Below the pieces are notes generated by a model, which saw nothing but the letters and a program-made list of their open reading frames with translations, was not told the DNA's origin and made no database searches. Below, piece after piece: positions 1-17,487 of a DNA stretch of 64,000 nucleotides (positions are counted from its first letter, which is position 1; the number at the start of each line of letters is the position of its first letter). The DNA is from Pegea sp. RAD2-039. Lineage: Eukaryota > Chordata > Thaliacea > Salpida > Salpidae. A program made the translations under genes and the position numbers. The DNA lies in the NCBI GenBank assembly GCA_034620365.1, contig JAQGEQ010000003.1, positions 248,001 to 312,000 on the forward strand. Reading direction: 5' to 3'.

Positions 1-1855
<1,855 letters not shown>

Positions 1856-2193
1856 AATTCACTTCACCATAAAAAAAACTTTAATAAAAATATTTGACTG
1901 CATAAGAAATATTTAATAACAATTATCATTGTAATAAGTTAGTACCGCTATTTACTAACTATTGACTAGTAACAAGCTAGAATTTAAATTACTCCAATTG
2001 ATTTCACAAACATAAATTGCACGATAAACGATTTGTCTAATACTGAAGTAAGACGAGAACAGATACAAATGTAGCTGGTTTAGAATGAGATTTGTGTGTA
2101 TAATAATTCTATAAACGGAATGAAAATAGATGAATTCAGGGAAACTGTTTAAACTGATTTGTTAGAATCACAAAGAAATGATTATCGTAGATT

Positions 2194-4692
2194 CTAGAGT
2201 CTTTTCTTGATCAGTTTTTCAAGTTTACGGATTCTAGATGAATCTGAATCATTTGTGACATTTGAACTTGTTCTCATTGGAGATGCTTTCATCATTTCCG
2301 GATTCAGCTGTGATTTCCTAAAAGCATCTAAGATTGATCCCTGTTCTATCTTCCTCAGACCTTTCATATCAATCACTTTTTGAACAGTATCTACATCAGC
2401 ATCAACTAGTAACCGGAAACAACTTGAAACGAACGCAGCAGTTGGTTCATGAGGAGTCATCACAACTTTAAGTAACATTTCAGCTTTTGTCATTCCTTTA
2501 ACAACAATCTTAGTATAAGACGAAGGAGCTTTACGTGCAACTTTTGATCCTATAGAAGGAAGATCTAGTAAAAGAGTCTTCAACGAATGGGCATCCAGAA
2601 GAAGTTGTTCCGCTCCAACAGTACCAATTGGTTTACATTTGCATAAATATGAAATGAACTTAGGTACAAATGAATTCGCGTACTTGATGCAAACTTGTGT
2701 GAAATATTTTCGTGCTGATGATAGATTAGAACGAATTAATGGAATGGTTTGCTTGACAGCTGATTCAATTGCGCTCACATAAACACTCTGATCACCAACA
2801 TGCTCTAACAAAGTCCAAGATTGTTTGGGCATCTCAATTAAAGCTTGTTCACTAACTGATCCGAGATCTTGTACTAGTAGATGAATACAATTAGATATGA
2901 CTGAAGTAAAAGCGTTGCGCTCTTCTGTAAGATTGATTCTACTCTTCAAAGATGCATCTACCTTCTCTCGTAGTTTTTCTTCTAACTGGTTGACTGTATC
3001 CAGACAATAATCGGATGTTGTGAGGATGGAGCAAGTGAGATTTAACTCTCCAGAGCTTAACCGGGAGTCTTGAATGTCTTTAGAGGTACTATCTTTCAGT
3101 AGAAGATTTGTAACTGATGATAGAGTGATGTTTTGTTGTGAAGTAACACGCGCAATTTTTGGGATGTTATTGATGAGAATTTTTGATGAATATTCGCGAA
3201 GGTGCTTTTGGAAGATATTAGCTAGTGCCACAAGTGGCTCACCTGTGCTGAGTTGTGAACATTGCATCATCCCTTTTTTATAATAAACAAATAAATCTGC
3301 ACAACTACTCAGGACTCCACTCTCACATGCTGCAGATGCTTTTCCACTTTTCAAATCTTCTGCTTGGATCTTAAAATCTTCTTGAAATCTTAAGATCAGC
3401 TCTTGTAAATTCCGATCTTGTGATTCAATGTAGATGTAGAGAAATGGTTCAAATGAGCTTGAGATGAGTCTCAAGAAAACATTTTGATCTTCTCCTCCTG
3501 CTGATGACTTTTCTGATTCTTCTTTCAAGTCTTCATCTTGTAAAAAGGGATTTTTTGATCTCTGTTCTTGATCTTCTTTGACTCGTAGAGATCCGCGATC
3601 TTTTAAAGTAATTCCGGAGAGTCTTTTAGAGAGCAAAGATTCAAAAGCTGTTGTACGTTGAATAGCAAATAGAAGAAGTTTCACATCAATTTCTTTACTT
3701 CGTTGCTTCATCACACAATTTAACTCTCGATTAGTTATTCGACAAAATTCCACCGCGATCCTCTCCGAGACTTCCCAACTTTTCGGGAAGATCGTTGAGT
3801 ACTTCTCCTCAAAGTTGACGAGGACACGTTTCACCCAAGCATACCTTCGATCAATCTTATCAAGCCAAGCCATATCTTGAGAAGCATCGAATAACACAAG
3901 ATACTCTGATAACTGATTCTTTACAAATTTACTCAGAAGTTCTCGTTTGACGGTAGGTTCTAAAACATCAGCTACTTCGCAAGCTTGTCGAAGTAAAGAT
4001 ATATTTATTGAAGAGCTTTTACTACTTGAAAACGCTCCGTCAAATTCTAATAGAACTAATCGAGTCAACGTCTCTTTGATATCTTTTACTTTTCGAGTCA
4101 AATCACGAATAGTATCTATCGATTTGTAGTTATCAAACTGTTCCATGACATTAAGGACACATTGCAATAAACCAGCAGCTTCACCAAAATCTTTTCGTCC
4201 AGTTAAAGTATTCAATTTCTCTACACAACTAATAACCATGTGTAAATGATTATGTGTTGTTATAGCTTGAGTTAAATTTCGTTTAGCAATATCTAATTGT
4301 TTGATATCACGAGTAATTTCTTCAACCATATGTTCTGATTGCTCTGCGCGGTCTTTGATACTTTTGATTTTAGTGAAAAGTTCTTGTATAGCTAACTGAG
4401 CTTCTTCTAAAGCTTTCTGTCCTTTGGAACCAGCGGTGGTCTGGTGTCTGACTGCTTGCTTGACACTTGTACTAAGATCAGTGATTCGATTCTCGACTTG
4501 TGTAACAACTTCATCAATATTTGAAAGTGATTGTTCATTTGGGAATAAAGAATTGATGTGATCAACAACATTGAAATCTGCGTTTTCTAGTGGGTCGTTG
4601 CTAGGGAAAACCTCATCTAAAACAGCTTGTACGTTGTCAGGGAAAGTGATTTCACATTGCAATTTCGTCTCTGTGGTGTTTTCGGATTCCAT
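2194..4692 (-). CDS. COG4: Conserved oligomeric Golgi complex subunit 4
   Basis: Subunit of lobe A of the COG tethering complex, which captures retrograde vesicles at the Golgi. One uninterrupted 832-residue ORF, close to the length of animal COG4 (about 785-790). The N-terminal third is heptad-rich and predicted coiled coil (roughly residues 45-130), as expected for the helix that assembles with COG2/COG3. The middle and C-terminal parts follow COG4 (for example LTRLVLLEFDGAF, FEPFLYIYIESQDRNLQELI). The single exon is notable for so long an animal gene when neighbours are split into many exons. The start is the ATG 23 nt after a TTTTTTTCAG acceptor-like site, and only 93 nt separate it from the stop of TIMM29 upstream. 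Confidence 0.95.
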   Translation of the reverse strand: MESENTTETKLQCEITFPDNVQAVLDEVFPSNDPLENADFNVVDHINSLFPNEQSLSNIDEVVTQVENRITDLSTSVKQAVRHQTTAGSKGQKALEEAQLAIQELFTKIKSIKDRAEQSEHMVEEITRDIKQLDIAKRNLTQAITTHNHLHMVISCVEKLNTLTGRKDFGEAAGLLQCVLNVMEQFDNYKSIDTIRDLTRKVKDIKETLTRLVLLEFDGAFSSSKSSSINISLLRQACEVADVLEPTVKRELLSKFVKNQLSEYLVLFDASQDMAWLDKIDRRYAWVKRVLVNFEEKYSTIFPKSWEVSERIAVEFCRITNRELNCVMKQRSKEIDVKLLLFAIQRTTAFESLLSKRLSGITLKDRGSLRVKEDQEQRSKNPFLQDEDLKEESEKSSAGGEDQNVFLRLISSSFEPFLYIYIESQDRNLQELILRFQEDFKIQAEDLKSGKASAACESGVLSSCADLFVYYKKGMMQCSQLSTGEPLVALANIFQKHLREYSSKILINNIPKIARVTSQQNITLSSVTNLLLKDSTSKDIQDSRLSSGELNLTCSILTTSDYCLDTVNQLEEKLREKVDASLKSRINLTEERNAFTSVISNCIHLLVQDLGSVSEQALIEMPKQSWTLLEHVGDQSVYVSAIESAVKQTIPLIRSNLSSARKYFTQVCIKYANSFVPKFISYLCKCKPIGTVGAEQLLLDAHSLKTLLLDLPSIGSKVARKAPSSYTKIVVKGMTKAEMLLKVVMTPHEPTAAFVSSCFRLLVDADVDTVQKVIDMKGLRKIEQGSILDAFRKSQLNPEMMKASPMRTSSNVTNDSDSSRIRKLEKLIKKRL

Positions 4693-4785
4693 ATTAAAAA
4701 ATAACTTCCTAATTTCTGAAAAAAATCATAAAGATATTTAATGAGGATATCATGAAACAAATTATTCAAATTATCTTTTATTTAT
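4693..4785 (-). promoter_or_regulatory. 93-nt TIMM29-COG4 intercistronic region with poly(A) signal and splice acceptor
   Basis: On the minus strand AATAAATAAA begins at the TIMM29 stop codon. About 60 nt later comes a polypyrimidine stretch ending TTTTTTTCAG (AG at plus 4717-4716), then a 23-nt leader and the COG4 ATG. This is the arrangement seen between genes of trans-spliced operons. The spacing and motifs are seen directly; trans-splicing is inferred. Confidence 0.6.
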
Positions 4786-5451
4786 TTAAACTTTATCTTC
4801 CATATCAACATAATATGATGTGGCTAACGGTTGAGAAGTTAAATTACTAAAATATGAAAAACCAAAAACTCTTTTTAACATATAAGCATAACGTTCAAAT
4901 AAAGATTCAAACTCTAAAGGAAACTCTTTGAAGTTGACATCATAATCAACCATCTTCCATTTCATGATCCACCAAGTATCACAAAAACCAACATCAATTA
5001 CATTTTGATAAATTTCATTCCATCTAGGGTTTGTATATTTACATTGAGATAAATAAGCTTTGTTGTGTTTATCATAATCACTTGAATAAACTAATGAAAA
5101 CAGTCCTAGCCATCTATAACGAAGCATATCTTTGCTATAAAGTCCATACACGTATTGAGTATGAGCATATGCTTCCTCGTTTATGATATCATCTCCAATA
5201 GTTACTAAATCAGTTGATGCTTCAATAAGTGTCCCATTAAAATTAGACTCGGTAGGAACATGGTGATAAGAATACAAGCCAGTGGCAAATATAGTTGTAT
5301 AGATAGCTGCCTTAATAGGTCTTCGTTTCATATCAAGGAATAAATCTTCACCAGCAGCTCTATAATCATATACAAGAGGTTTGGCTTTATTGGCACACCA
5401 TTTCCACAATTTAGTTCCACTGTTTTTAAAGAAAGTTGTTACTTTATACAT
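4786..5451 (-). CDS. TIMM29: TIM22-complex subunit TIM29
   Basis: Animal-specific subunit of the TIM22 carrier translocase in the inner mitochondrial membrane. 221 residues in one exon. The N-terminus is basic (KLWKWCANKAKPLVYDY). One hydrophobic segment follows at about residues 48-62 (AAIYTTIFATGLYSY). The C-terminal intermembrane-space part carries the family signature: RYRWLGLFSLVYSSDYD, YLSQCKYTNPRW, DVGFCDTWWIMKWKMVDYDVN. Human TIM29 has matching blocks from memory (LGLCSLVYEAPFD, CRYLQPRW, LDVGFVGRWWVL). The ATG lies 15 nt after an acceptor-like TTCCAATTCAG. COG4 follows at 93 nt and may be co-transcribed with it. Confidence 0.9.
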   Translation of the reverse strand: MYKVTTFFKNSGTKLWKWCANKAKPLVYDYRAAGEDLFLDMKRRPIKAAIYTTIFATGLYSYHHVPTESNFNGTLIEASTDLVTIGDDIINEEAYAHTQYVYGLYSKDMLRYRWLGLFSLVYSSDYDKHNKAYLSQCKYTNPRWNEIYQNVIDVGFCDTWWIMKWKMVDYDVNFKEFPLEFESLFERYAYMLKRVFGFSYFSNLTSQPLATSYYVDMEDKV

Positions 5452-6603
5452 TATACTACTTTTCTCTGAATTGGAATAAAAACATGATTAGTTTCAAAAA
5501 TTGATTTACGAAATTAAAACTTTTTAAATCTTTGTAAATTATTAAATGTAATCGAAATGAATATTCAAAAATCATATAAACAGCAGACTCTTATCAGTTG
5601 ATAAGATTATCATGTTAGATTGTACAGCTTTATCTAATAGTCACCAATATACTAGTTGGGTTTTGAAGGCCAAGGAATCAGATATAAGTTGACAGTTATA
5701 CTTTCTATCTGCGCATGCGCTCTGATCACAGTGTAGAGTGGCATGCGCTGAACTACCCCTACCCTTTAGCCCAGTGGCATAGGATAGTGACATCAAAGTC
5801 GAAAGGTTATCTGGACTTACCAATGCTCTTTAGCATGTGGGGTTATATGGCAAGGCATGTAGTTCTTTAGAAGAGCTAGAATTCAAACTCATGTTTAAAA
5901 AGCATAATGGAGTAGCAGCTAATCAACTAACTCACTCATTTCAAAATCATTATCTAAGTCTTATATAAAAGTATAATCTTTTAAAACGATTTTAGTCTTT
6001 GTTTATCAATCACTTAATGACTCAGTTAAATTATCAAAATATATATTAGTATTCTTCTAATATTTATTTATGATTTATAATATTGGTCATGTAAAACAAA
6101 AAGTTAGTTTTGTTTTAAACTTTTCTGCAATATTTGTTTAAAGTTAAAGATATTTCAAGCAATTATTTTAGCCTTAACCTAAGCCTTGTTAAAATAATTA
6201 AATCTAAAAATAATTTGGTTTGTTAATCTAATTGATGATGATAAACAAAGTAATATGATAAAGATATTATTATACCAAATTAAAGGTATTATTTAGAATT
6301 ACTTTTTAGACTAACTAAACTAATAGATAAACATATTTTAAATTATTTATCAATGAGATTATACCTGCAAGAAAGTTTATAAAGTAATAACAGTTACACA
6401 TAGATTAATTAAATTATCTAAATTTCTCAAACAAAATTATAAAATGTTCAAAAAGTTTGAAGTTATATTAATGATACAAACCAAAAAATAGTTTTATTCT
6501 CTATCTTCAATTCTATGGTTTCAGATGCCATTTAGCAATTACATTACAAAAATATAAATAATCTGAAAAAAGTAGATAAATTATCAAAACTTGATCACAA
6601 GCA
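5452..6603. other. 1.15-kb gap between TIMM29 and FAAP24; SINE-like relic at about 5690-5890
   Basis: Mostly AT-rich and non-coding. A less AT-rich stretch near 5690-5890 contains TAGCCCAGTGG at about 5767, which fits the RNA polymerase III A-box consensus, and a poor B-box-like AATTCAAACTC near 5880. The A-to-B spacing is too long for an intact tRNA head. I read it as a decayed SINE-like insertion, with low certainty. Confidence 0.35.
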
Positions 6604-7242
6604 TCATAACAAGGTGTTTTTGATTTTCTGTGCTACAGATTTACCAGCAATATCAGCAAGTTCAAAATATGAAGCATTAAAAATATTTTCAATTGTTTTA
6701 AACTCTTGTAACAAGAGTTTAGCTTTTACGTTTCCAATTCCTTTTAATTTTTCAACAAGAGCTAAAACTTGTTGGTCAATATTTTGAGAGTAATTATAAG
6801 TATTTGAAAAAAGACTTCTTCCATTACTACGAGTTTCTAAGCCAACCATTTGTTTCAATATACTCACTGCTTGTTCATTACTAGAAACACTCAGAAAATT
6901 CAGTTTATGATTGATAACTATAAAGTTTTGTAACTCAAACTGCAAATGAATTGTTCGTTGATTAATTTCAATAAAAACATATTTCTTTTCAGTTTTCACT
7001 GAATTTCTCAGCTTGACAATTCTTCTTTTATAACAGCCATCAGTTAATAAATCTCCTTCAGTTAAATAAATCACTGAAGTATTACTTGAAGGACAGAAAT
7101 CCACAATTCCAATATCACCCAGAAAAATAGTTTTAACTTTCGGTTTTAGTAAAGATGCCAACTCCGAGTTGCACCATTTTGGGTGCACAACACAGTGACC
7201 AGTTGGTACAGTTAGACCTGAATAATTGGATTGTGTAGACAT
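6604..7242 (-). CDS. FAAP24: Fanconi anaemia core complex-associated protein 24
   Basis: Partner of FANCM that helps load the Fanconi anaemia core complex on damaged DNA. 212 residues in one exon; human FAAP24 is 215. The N-terminal half is the XPF-like pseudonuclease fold without catalytic residues (start GHCVVHPKWCNSELASLL, then EGDLL...KRRIVKLRNS...YVFIEINQRTI). The C-terminal half (about 150-212) is a tandem helix-hairpin-helix: QVLALVEKLKGIGNVKAKLL, then IFNASYFELADIAGKSVAQK. The ATG is 7 nt after an acceptor-like TTTTCATTATACAG. It follows POLDIP2 by 177 nt on the same strand. Confidence 0.88.
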   Translation of the reverse strand: MSTQSNYSGLTVPTGHCVVHPKWCNSELASLLKPKVKTIFLGDIGIVDFCPSSNTSVIYLTEGDLLTDGCYKRRIVKLRNSVKTEKKYVFIEINQRTIHLQFELQNFIVINHKLNFLSVSSNEQAVSILKQMVGLETRSNGRSLFSNTYNYSQNIDQQVLALVEKLKGIGNVKAKLLLQEFKTIENIFNASYFELADIAGKSVAQKIKNTLL

Positions 7243-7419
7243 TTAAATTCTGTATAATGAAAACAAACTATTTTAGAATTTTAATTAATAATTATTTTTG
7301 TCAAACTGAATTTTATAAAAGATGTAAGACAAATAAATAGTGCTTACATGTAGTTAAATAAATAGATTTACTTATATGCAAAAAAACTTAATAACAAGAC
7401 AACTTAAATTGTTGATAAT

Positions 7420-8373
7420 CTAAGAAGACAAAGAATTAGTCCGACTCTCTAAGAAGAATGTTGGTGTTTGTACATCTAACTTTTTACCATTAGCTAACTT
7501 TAATTTCAAAACACCACGAACTGTACCATTAGTACATGGCAATGAAATATGACTATTATTCAGATATACAGGATTTTCTTGACTCAATACTGGAATGTCA
7601 CCTAGATTTCTAGAGCTCTTCACAGAACCATTGCTAATAATTTTCCAATGGCGTTCATATATTGTTATTTTGTGTTTACCAAGGTTTTCAACACATACTG
7701 TATATCTCCACCAATGTTCAGGTTGATCACTTTCAATTATATGTCCCAAATAAAATGGAATTATTTTAATTTTTATTTTTCCAACTATATCTATATAAAC
7801 TTTATCAACTTCTAAAAAGCCACAATTCTCTTCCTGCCATTGTTTAAACAGATCACTAATTTGAAAAGAATTTCTTTCTACATCCAAATTAAAAAAATAT
7901 TCAAATAATAAATGTTGGATTGGAGTTTTCTCTGCAGAGTTGTAAGGAATAATATCATTATGAGACACATAATCAATTCCAGGGATTGTATCTAACATAT
8001 CATTTGAATCATATTTATTTAAGGTTGTAAAAACAAAAGCATTTTGGTTCTGATTTTCTGGGATATCTCTCATATCCATGAGAACTTGATAATAAGTCTG
8101 TACCTTAAGTTGTGGATGAATTTTCTTTTTATGTTTTTTTGCATTTTTCTTCTCAAATACACTTGCAATCCAAGGATGTAATATAATACCTCGATAACCA
8201 AATATCTTATGAAGGAACATTTGACCACCAGGATAAATACTATTTTTATTAAATTGTTCCGAAAGATGTCCAACCAGTTTCATTTCTGGTTCTTTAGTAG
8301 AATATAAAAACTTTAAATTTATATTTGAAGATTTGAACTTCTGGAGCAGATTCTTGGAGACATTTATCCACAT
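7420..8373 (-). CDS. POLDIP2: DNA polymerase delta-interacting protein 2 (YccV/HspQ-like plus ApaG domain)
   Basis: Mostly mitochondrial protein, also reported in the nucleus, that binds the p50 subunit of DNA polymerase delta and PrimPol. 317 residues in one exon, shorter than the human 368. Residues 1-27 are basic and amphipathic, like a mitochondrial presequence. Then come a YccV/HspQ-like domain (about 45-150: YPGGQMFLHKIFGYRGIILH, HPQLKVQTYYQVLMDMRD, YVSHNDIIPYNS) and a C-terminal ApaG domain (about 190-317: ESDQPEHWWRYTVCVENLG, ERHWKIIS, GVLKLKLANGK). This is the first gene of the minus-strand cluster; no convincing acceptor lies close to its ATG. Confidence 0.93.
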   Translation of the reverse strand: MWINVSKNLLQKFKSSNINLKFLYSTKEPEMKLVGHLSEQFNKNSIYPGGQMFLHKIFGYRGIILHPWIASVFEKKNAKKHKKKIHPQLKVQTYYQVLMDMRDIPENQNQNAFVFTTLNKYDSNDMLDTIPGIDYVSHNDIIPYNSAEKTPIQHLLFEYFFNLDVERNSFQISDLFKQWQEENCGFLEVDKVYIDIVGKIKIKIIPFYLGHIIESDQPEHWWRYTVCVENLGKHKITIYERHWKIISNGSVKSSRNLGDIPVLSQENPVYLNNSHISLPCTNGTVRGVLKLKLANGKKLDVQTPTFFLESRTNSLSS

Positions 8374-9423
8374 CCTTTTTAACTTGATGAAAATATTTTT
8401 AATTATAAATTAACTTTTAGCTCCATTCTATAAGAAATATGAATAAAATTTTTTAATATCATACAACATAAAAAAAACCTCAATAAGTAAATCTAATCTA
8501 TTAACTATTAAAATAAGTTTATAAATAAATAATATAAACAAAACAGTAGCCTAATTAATAATAATAATTAATTAATTTGTAAAACTTTTTGAACTATATT
8601 AAGCTTAGTAAGTGATACCCTTTATAAAATTCACAACAAAAATGTTATTAAATTAGCTGAAATAAATATTTATATTTCATAAGAAACATAATTTCATCTA
8701 ACTTTATCAATATATATTTTCATAATAAATAATAATATACATAAAGCAGTAGTTTAATAATAAAAAAATTGATTATTAAAACATTTAAAATTAAAAAACT
8801 CAGTTTTTTTATTACAATATATCAAGTTACTTGTAGAGTCTGAAATGCCAAAACTAGTTGAGCAAGGTAATATCAATAAACTTAAATAAAATATTTAAAG
8901 ATAAAAATACTTTCTTATTTGCTTTAAAATTTGAAAAGTAAAATAATTTTATTAATTATTTTATACTAAGAAATTACTGATAAAAATTTTTACAACAATC
9001 AGTTTAAAATAAACATAAGTCCAACAATTTTTACATACAGATGTTGATTCTAGATATTGTGAATTATCATTGTAAAAATATACATCTAATCTACAAAATA
9101 AAAAATATTTTAGTTTTACATCTAATAATTAATCAACTATTTATTCAAATTTATAAAACATAAAATAATATCATGCATAAATTTTACAAAGATAATGTCA
9201 AGCATCATAAACATATTTTATTGTTTAATTAGAAGTAGTTTTAAAAAATCATACCTAAAAATTTTTCAAATAAGTAAATTATTTTTGTTTAAAAATTTAT
9301 TGATTAACCATCAAATTTGTGATTAGTGATTTGTGGAGTATTTAATCTCAAAAAATAGACAAAAGTAAAACTCCCGTTTACGAGAATGTGAAACTTTGAC
9401 ATTATTTAAATTTATTTAATTTT
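8374..9423. other. 1.05-kb AT-rich gap upstream of POLDIP2, nothing recognised
   Basis: Extremely AT-rich with many short A and T runs. No ORF, RNA gene or clear repeat was recognised. It should contain the promoter of the minus-strand cluster, but no core element stands out. Confidence 0.5.
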
Positions 9424-9597
9424 TACATAATTTTCCATGTAATTACTCACTATTATATGCTTTGAGGACTACCTATATGCTATGTGTTACATTTTTTTCT
9501 TTCTATATTTCTAACTAATTGTTTGTGAGAATGTGTGTTATCGAGAGGTGCTCTTTTCAGGTACCTCCTTTGCGTTTATCATAATAGAATAAAAAAA
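9424..9597 (+). mobile_element. 3'-terminal fragment of a non-LTR retrotransposon (LINE)
   Basis: Aligns by eye with the 3' end of the LINE copy at about 22360-22545: shared blocks are ATGTAATT, CACTATTATATGCTTTGAG, GTGTTACAT, TTTCTATATTT, TTTGTGAGAATGTGTGTTA, GAGAGGT and CTCTTTTCAGG, then an A/T-rich tail. Only the 3' untranslated end is present, a typical 5'-truncated insertion. Confidence 0.75.
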
Positions 9598-9732
9598 TAA
9601 AAAGTAGTACAAGGTCAGGCAAAAGACGTCGATACAGTAAGAATTTAATAATTAATTTATAGGGATAGTCTTCATATGAGTAAAAGGGTAGATCTAAGGA
9701 AAGCGTTCCTAGTGAATGATATTTTTTTTTTT

Positions 9733-9912
9733 TATATATATAAATGCGAAGGAGGGTGCTTAAAGAGAGCACATCTCACTAACACACATTCTCACGAGTT
9801 TTTTATGGTTTTTCTCAGGAGTTTATAAATATGTCTCTACCTGGGGTCGAACTCGGTACTTCCTAGCTAGATGTACCTTGTAGCTAGGTGTAGTTTCGCC
9901 ACCAAGCAGGAC
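9733..9912 (-). mobile_element. tRNA-derived SINE, copy 1 (antisense)
   Basis: Read on the minus strand, the element starts with a tRNA-like head (GTCCTGCTTGGTGGCGAAAC), an A-box partly lost in this copy, a strong hairpin (CCTAGCTA paired with TAGCTAGG) and a B-box (GAGTTCGACCCC). It ends in GTGTGTTAGTGAGATGTGCT and a GCACCCTCCTTCGCATTTA tail with TATA repeats. A second copy lies at 20713-20896. The 3' tail matches the LINE tail. Confidence 0.85.
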
Positions 9913-9989
9913 AATTTGGACGGATTGAAACGTTGTAATATATTTTTAAGGCGAAGAGTTCATATAGAAGAGTTGAACTGTAATTTAGG

Positions 9990-11050
9990 ACAGATGGTAA
10001 ACATGAAAATTTGGTATAAAGCTAATGAAACAGTTTTGAACAGATAGTAAGTCTACTTTAAGTCTTTAGAGATGAAGATTCTAGAGTCTTTAACGACCCT
10101 AACGGAAAGTTTTATTGTTGTCTAGATAAAAGTCAGTTGATGTTGAGTTAGAACCTGAAGTTTTATTTATTTACAGATGAAAAGATTTGTCTGTGGCGAG
10201 CTTGAGTTTTCTCGATTAGAGCCATAAATTGGAGTCCAAAAAAGACTGAAGAACAATTGATTTAGAAGTTTGAAAGTCGTCGGCAAAAAACATTAAATTT
10301 ATAGAACTATTTTTTAATGTATGTCTTTAATGTTATTGATATAAATATTGAAAAGAAGAGAACCAATAATGTTGCCTTGTCGAGCACCACTAAAAACCTC
10401 AAGAAAACTTGAAGAAACGTCACTAATCATGCTTTGTTGTTGTCTATTTTTGAGAAATTGATCAATCTAAGAGATAAGAGTGGTTTTAATAATAAATTTT
10501 CCAAGAGTTTTTACTAAAATGAGATGTGAAACTGAGTCAAAGGCTTTGTTTATATAGATGATATTGGTTTTAAAATATTTGCTGAGAAATATAGTCACTG
10601 GTGAAAAAAGGGCAACAACTGATCACTAGAAGATCTTTGAAAAGGAATCAAAATTGATAGTCAAAGAGCAAATTGTTGTTGAAAAGAAAAGTCAGAACTT
10701 TCTGTGAAATGATCAACTCAAAGCCTCGACAGAAGCTACTAGTGAGGTAATTTAGTGGTTTATTTCTATCTCCTTTTTTATGGACTGGAACAATGATGGA
10801 AATCTTCTATTGTGAAAGTAGGTAACTGAGGAATTAATGAGGAATTAAAGGCAGTTAACACAGGTTGTGCTATAAAAAACATAGATCTCTTAATAAAGTA
10901 GGAAGGAAATGTTTCCGGTTTACGAGTTGATTTGTACTTGATATTGTGGACGGCTGTGAAAATGTAACTTCCGGATATTAACAGTTATCCATAAGATTGG
11001 ATTTCTTTGCTCTATTAATAATGTTTTTATAGTCGTTGTCGTTTTCTATA
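9990..11050 (-). mobile_element. Decayed LINE reverse-transcriptase remnant
   Basis: Minus-strand translation with several stops and frame changes still shows reverse-transcriptase blocks in order: ISIIVPVHKKGDRNKPLNYL near 10780, NKAFDSVSHLILVKTL near 10540, RQGNIIGSLLFNIYINNI near 10370 and the catalytic FFADDFQTSK near 10280. The last retains both aspartates. It is non-LTR type (CR1/Jockey-like order) and more decayed than the copies at 21.7 and 44.2 kb. It is not functional. Confidence 0.8.
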
Positions 11051-11719
11051 ACCTTCTTAAACGCTTTGGTTTAAAAATTCAGCTTTTTCAAGATCACTGA
11101 GATACACATTTAATAAAAAAAACTCCTCTAATAAAATCTATTTCATAAGTGAAGTACCAATTTTGCCTGAGATCTTATTCTTTACAAAAACTTACTCAGT
11201 TTCCTACAAAAGATTTTTCTAAAAAGTAAAAATTATTGAAAAGAGAATAAAATAGTCTCATAGCTTTTATAGATTTTATGAGTCGTTAGATCTAACCAGC
11301 TATTTTATTGATTAAAGTTCCATCAAACACATCTGTTATTACAATGAGCTTTGGTATAATTTATTCGCTTTAGTTATATGAATGTTTGTTTCTTAATTAT
11401 AAATACCCAACAGATCTTGTAAAGCTGAGCAACTAAGTATGTTTATCTCTCAATACTTTAACTGATATATTACTAAATGCATAATCATTGCTTGTTTATT
11501 TTTATATATCGAATTAACATGAGTATTATAGTACAATGTTTAGATTAGAAGTTATATACACGATGAAAGCGGGTTGTGTTCTGAAGTTTATTTGTCCATT
11601 GCAAAGTATTGCAGACCTACAAAGATCAAAGATATATTAAAATTATAAATTAATTAGTTTAAAGTGATTGAAAAAACAATGAACAAGCAATTTTAATATA
11701 AAGTTCAAATAAAAAAAGG
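11051..11719. other. Gap between LINE remnant and cellulase 3' end, nothing coding recognised
   Basis: AT-rich. A minus-strand AATAAA (plus TTTATT near 11588) about 130 nt past the cellulase stop is a candidate poly(A) signal for that gene. Confidence 0.4.
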
Positions 11720-16601
<4,882 letters not shown>

Positions 16602-17487
16602 TTTTTTAATGAACTGTTCAGTTGAATGAGAAATAATGAATCAGTTTTTTGATGCTGCTGCTATTTAACCAGAAAGTCTATCCTTTGTATTTTCTCATGT
16701 GATATCATAAGTGAGATATGAACACGAGTATCTGACGTCATATCCGGTTCCGTGCCGGGTTTTAACTCGAGAAATTGTTAACTCTTGTAAACTGAACTTG
16801 ATCGTGACTTGAAATGTTGATTCCTGTGATTATTGATGTCAAAATTACTCATTGTTTATTTTAAAGGTTTTTAGGTTTGAGAAAGTTTCAACTGTGATAA
16901 CTAAATTTGGATTGTTTTAAGACCCTGTTTCTACAGCAACTTGAATACAGGAAGCGCTTATGTCATCAATATGAAAAAATACAAAAACTGAAAAAGAAAA
17001 CTTTTATTGGAAATCACTTTAACAATTTGAGGTGACAATACTAAAGTAAACTAAGATTTAATAAGAGTAACTAAATGAAATACTGATTCGTGTTCTGAAG
17101 TACAAACGTAAATGAAATGTTAGCTCAAACAAAGGTACGAATAAAGTTTACTTATTTTACAAACAAGTCTTTTTAGTGTAAACATTATATTGGTTTCCAT
17201 AATCACAATAGACAACTATTTTCGAATAAGTGGTTTGCTTGCAAGGACTTTGCAATGCAGAGATTTTATTAACTTGGATTGGATCCTGAAACACCATCTG
17301 GAAGTAAAACATTAACTTTTGTTTAAAGCCAAAAAGTAGAATTTACTTCAAAGCAATTCCAATTCAAATCACGATTAAACGAAGAATGAACTTTGTCGCT
17401 GAAACCGCGACACCGATAATCACTTGAACTGATTATTTCAGGAAACTGTGAACGCATTTTGAAAGATCAATCAATTTTAATGACGAA
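16602..17487. other. Gap between cellulase 5' end and PABP-like gene 3' end
   Basis: No exon recognised. It should hold the cellulase promoter. An acceptor-like CAACTGAACAG lies 13 nt before the cellulase ATG, and a perfect CRE palindrome sits at 16733-16740. Confidence 0.4.
16733..16740. promoter_or_regulatory. CRE/ATF palindrome TGACGTCA upstream of cellulase
   Basis: Perfect TGACGTCA 132 nt upstream of the cellulase ATG, followed three bases later by ATCCGG, an ETS-like core. The position suits a proximal promoter element. The same 8-mer is frequent elsewhere in the window, so its role here is uncertain. Confidence 0.35.
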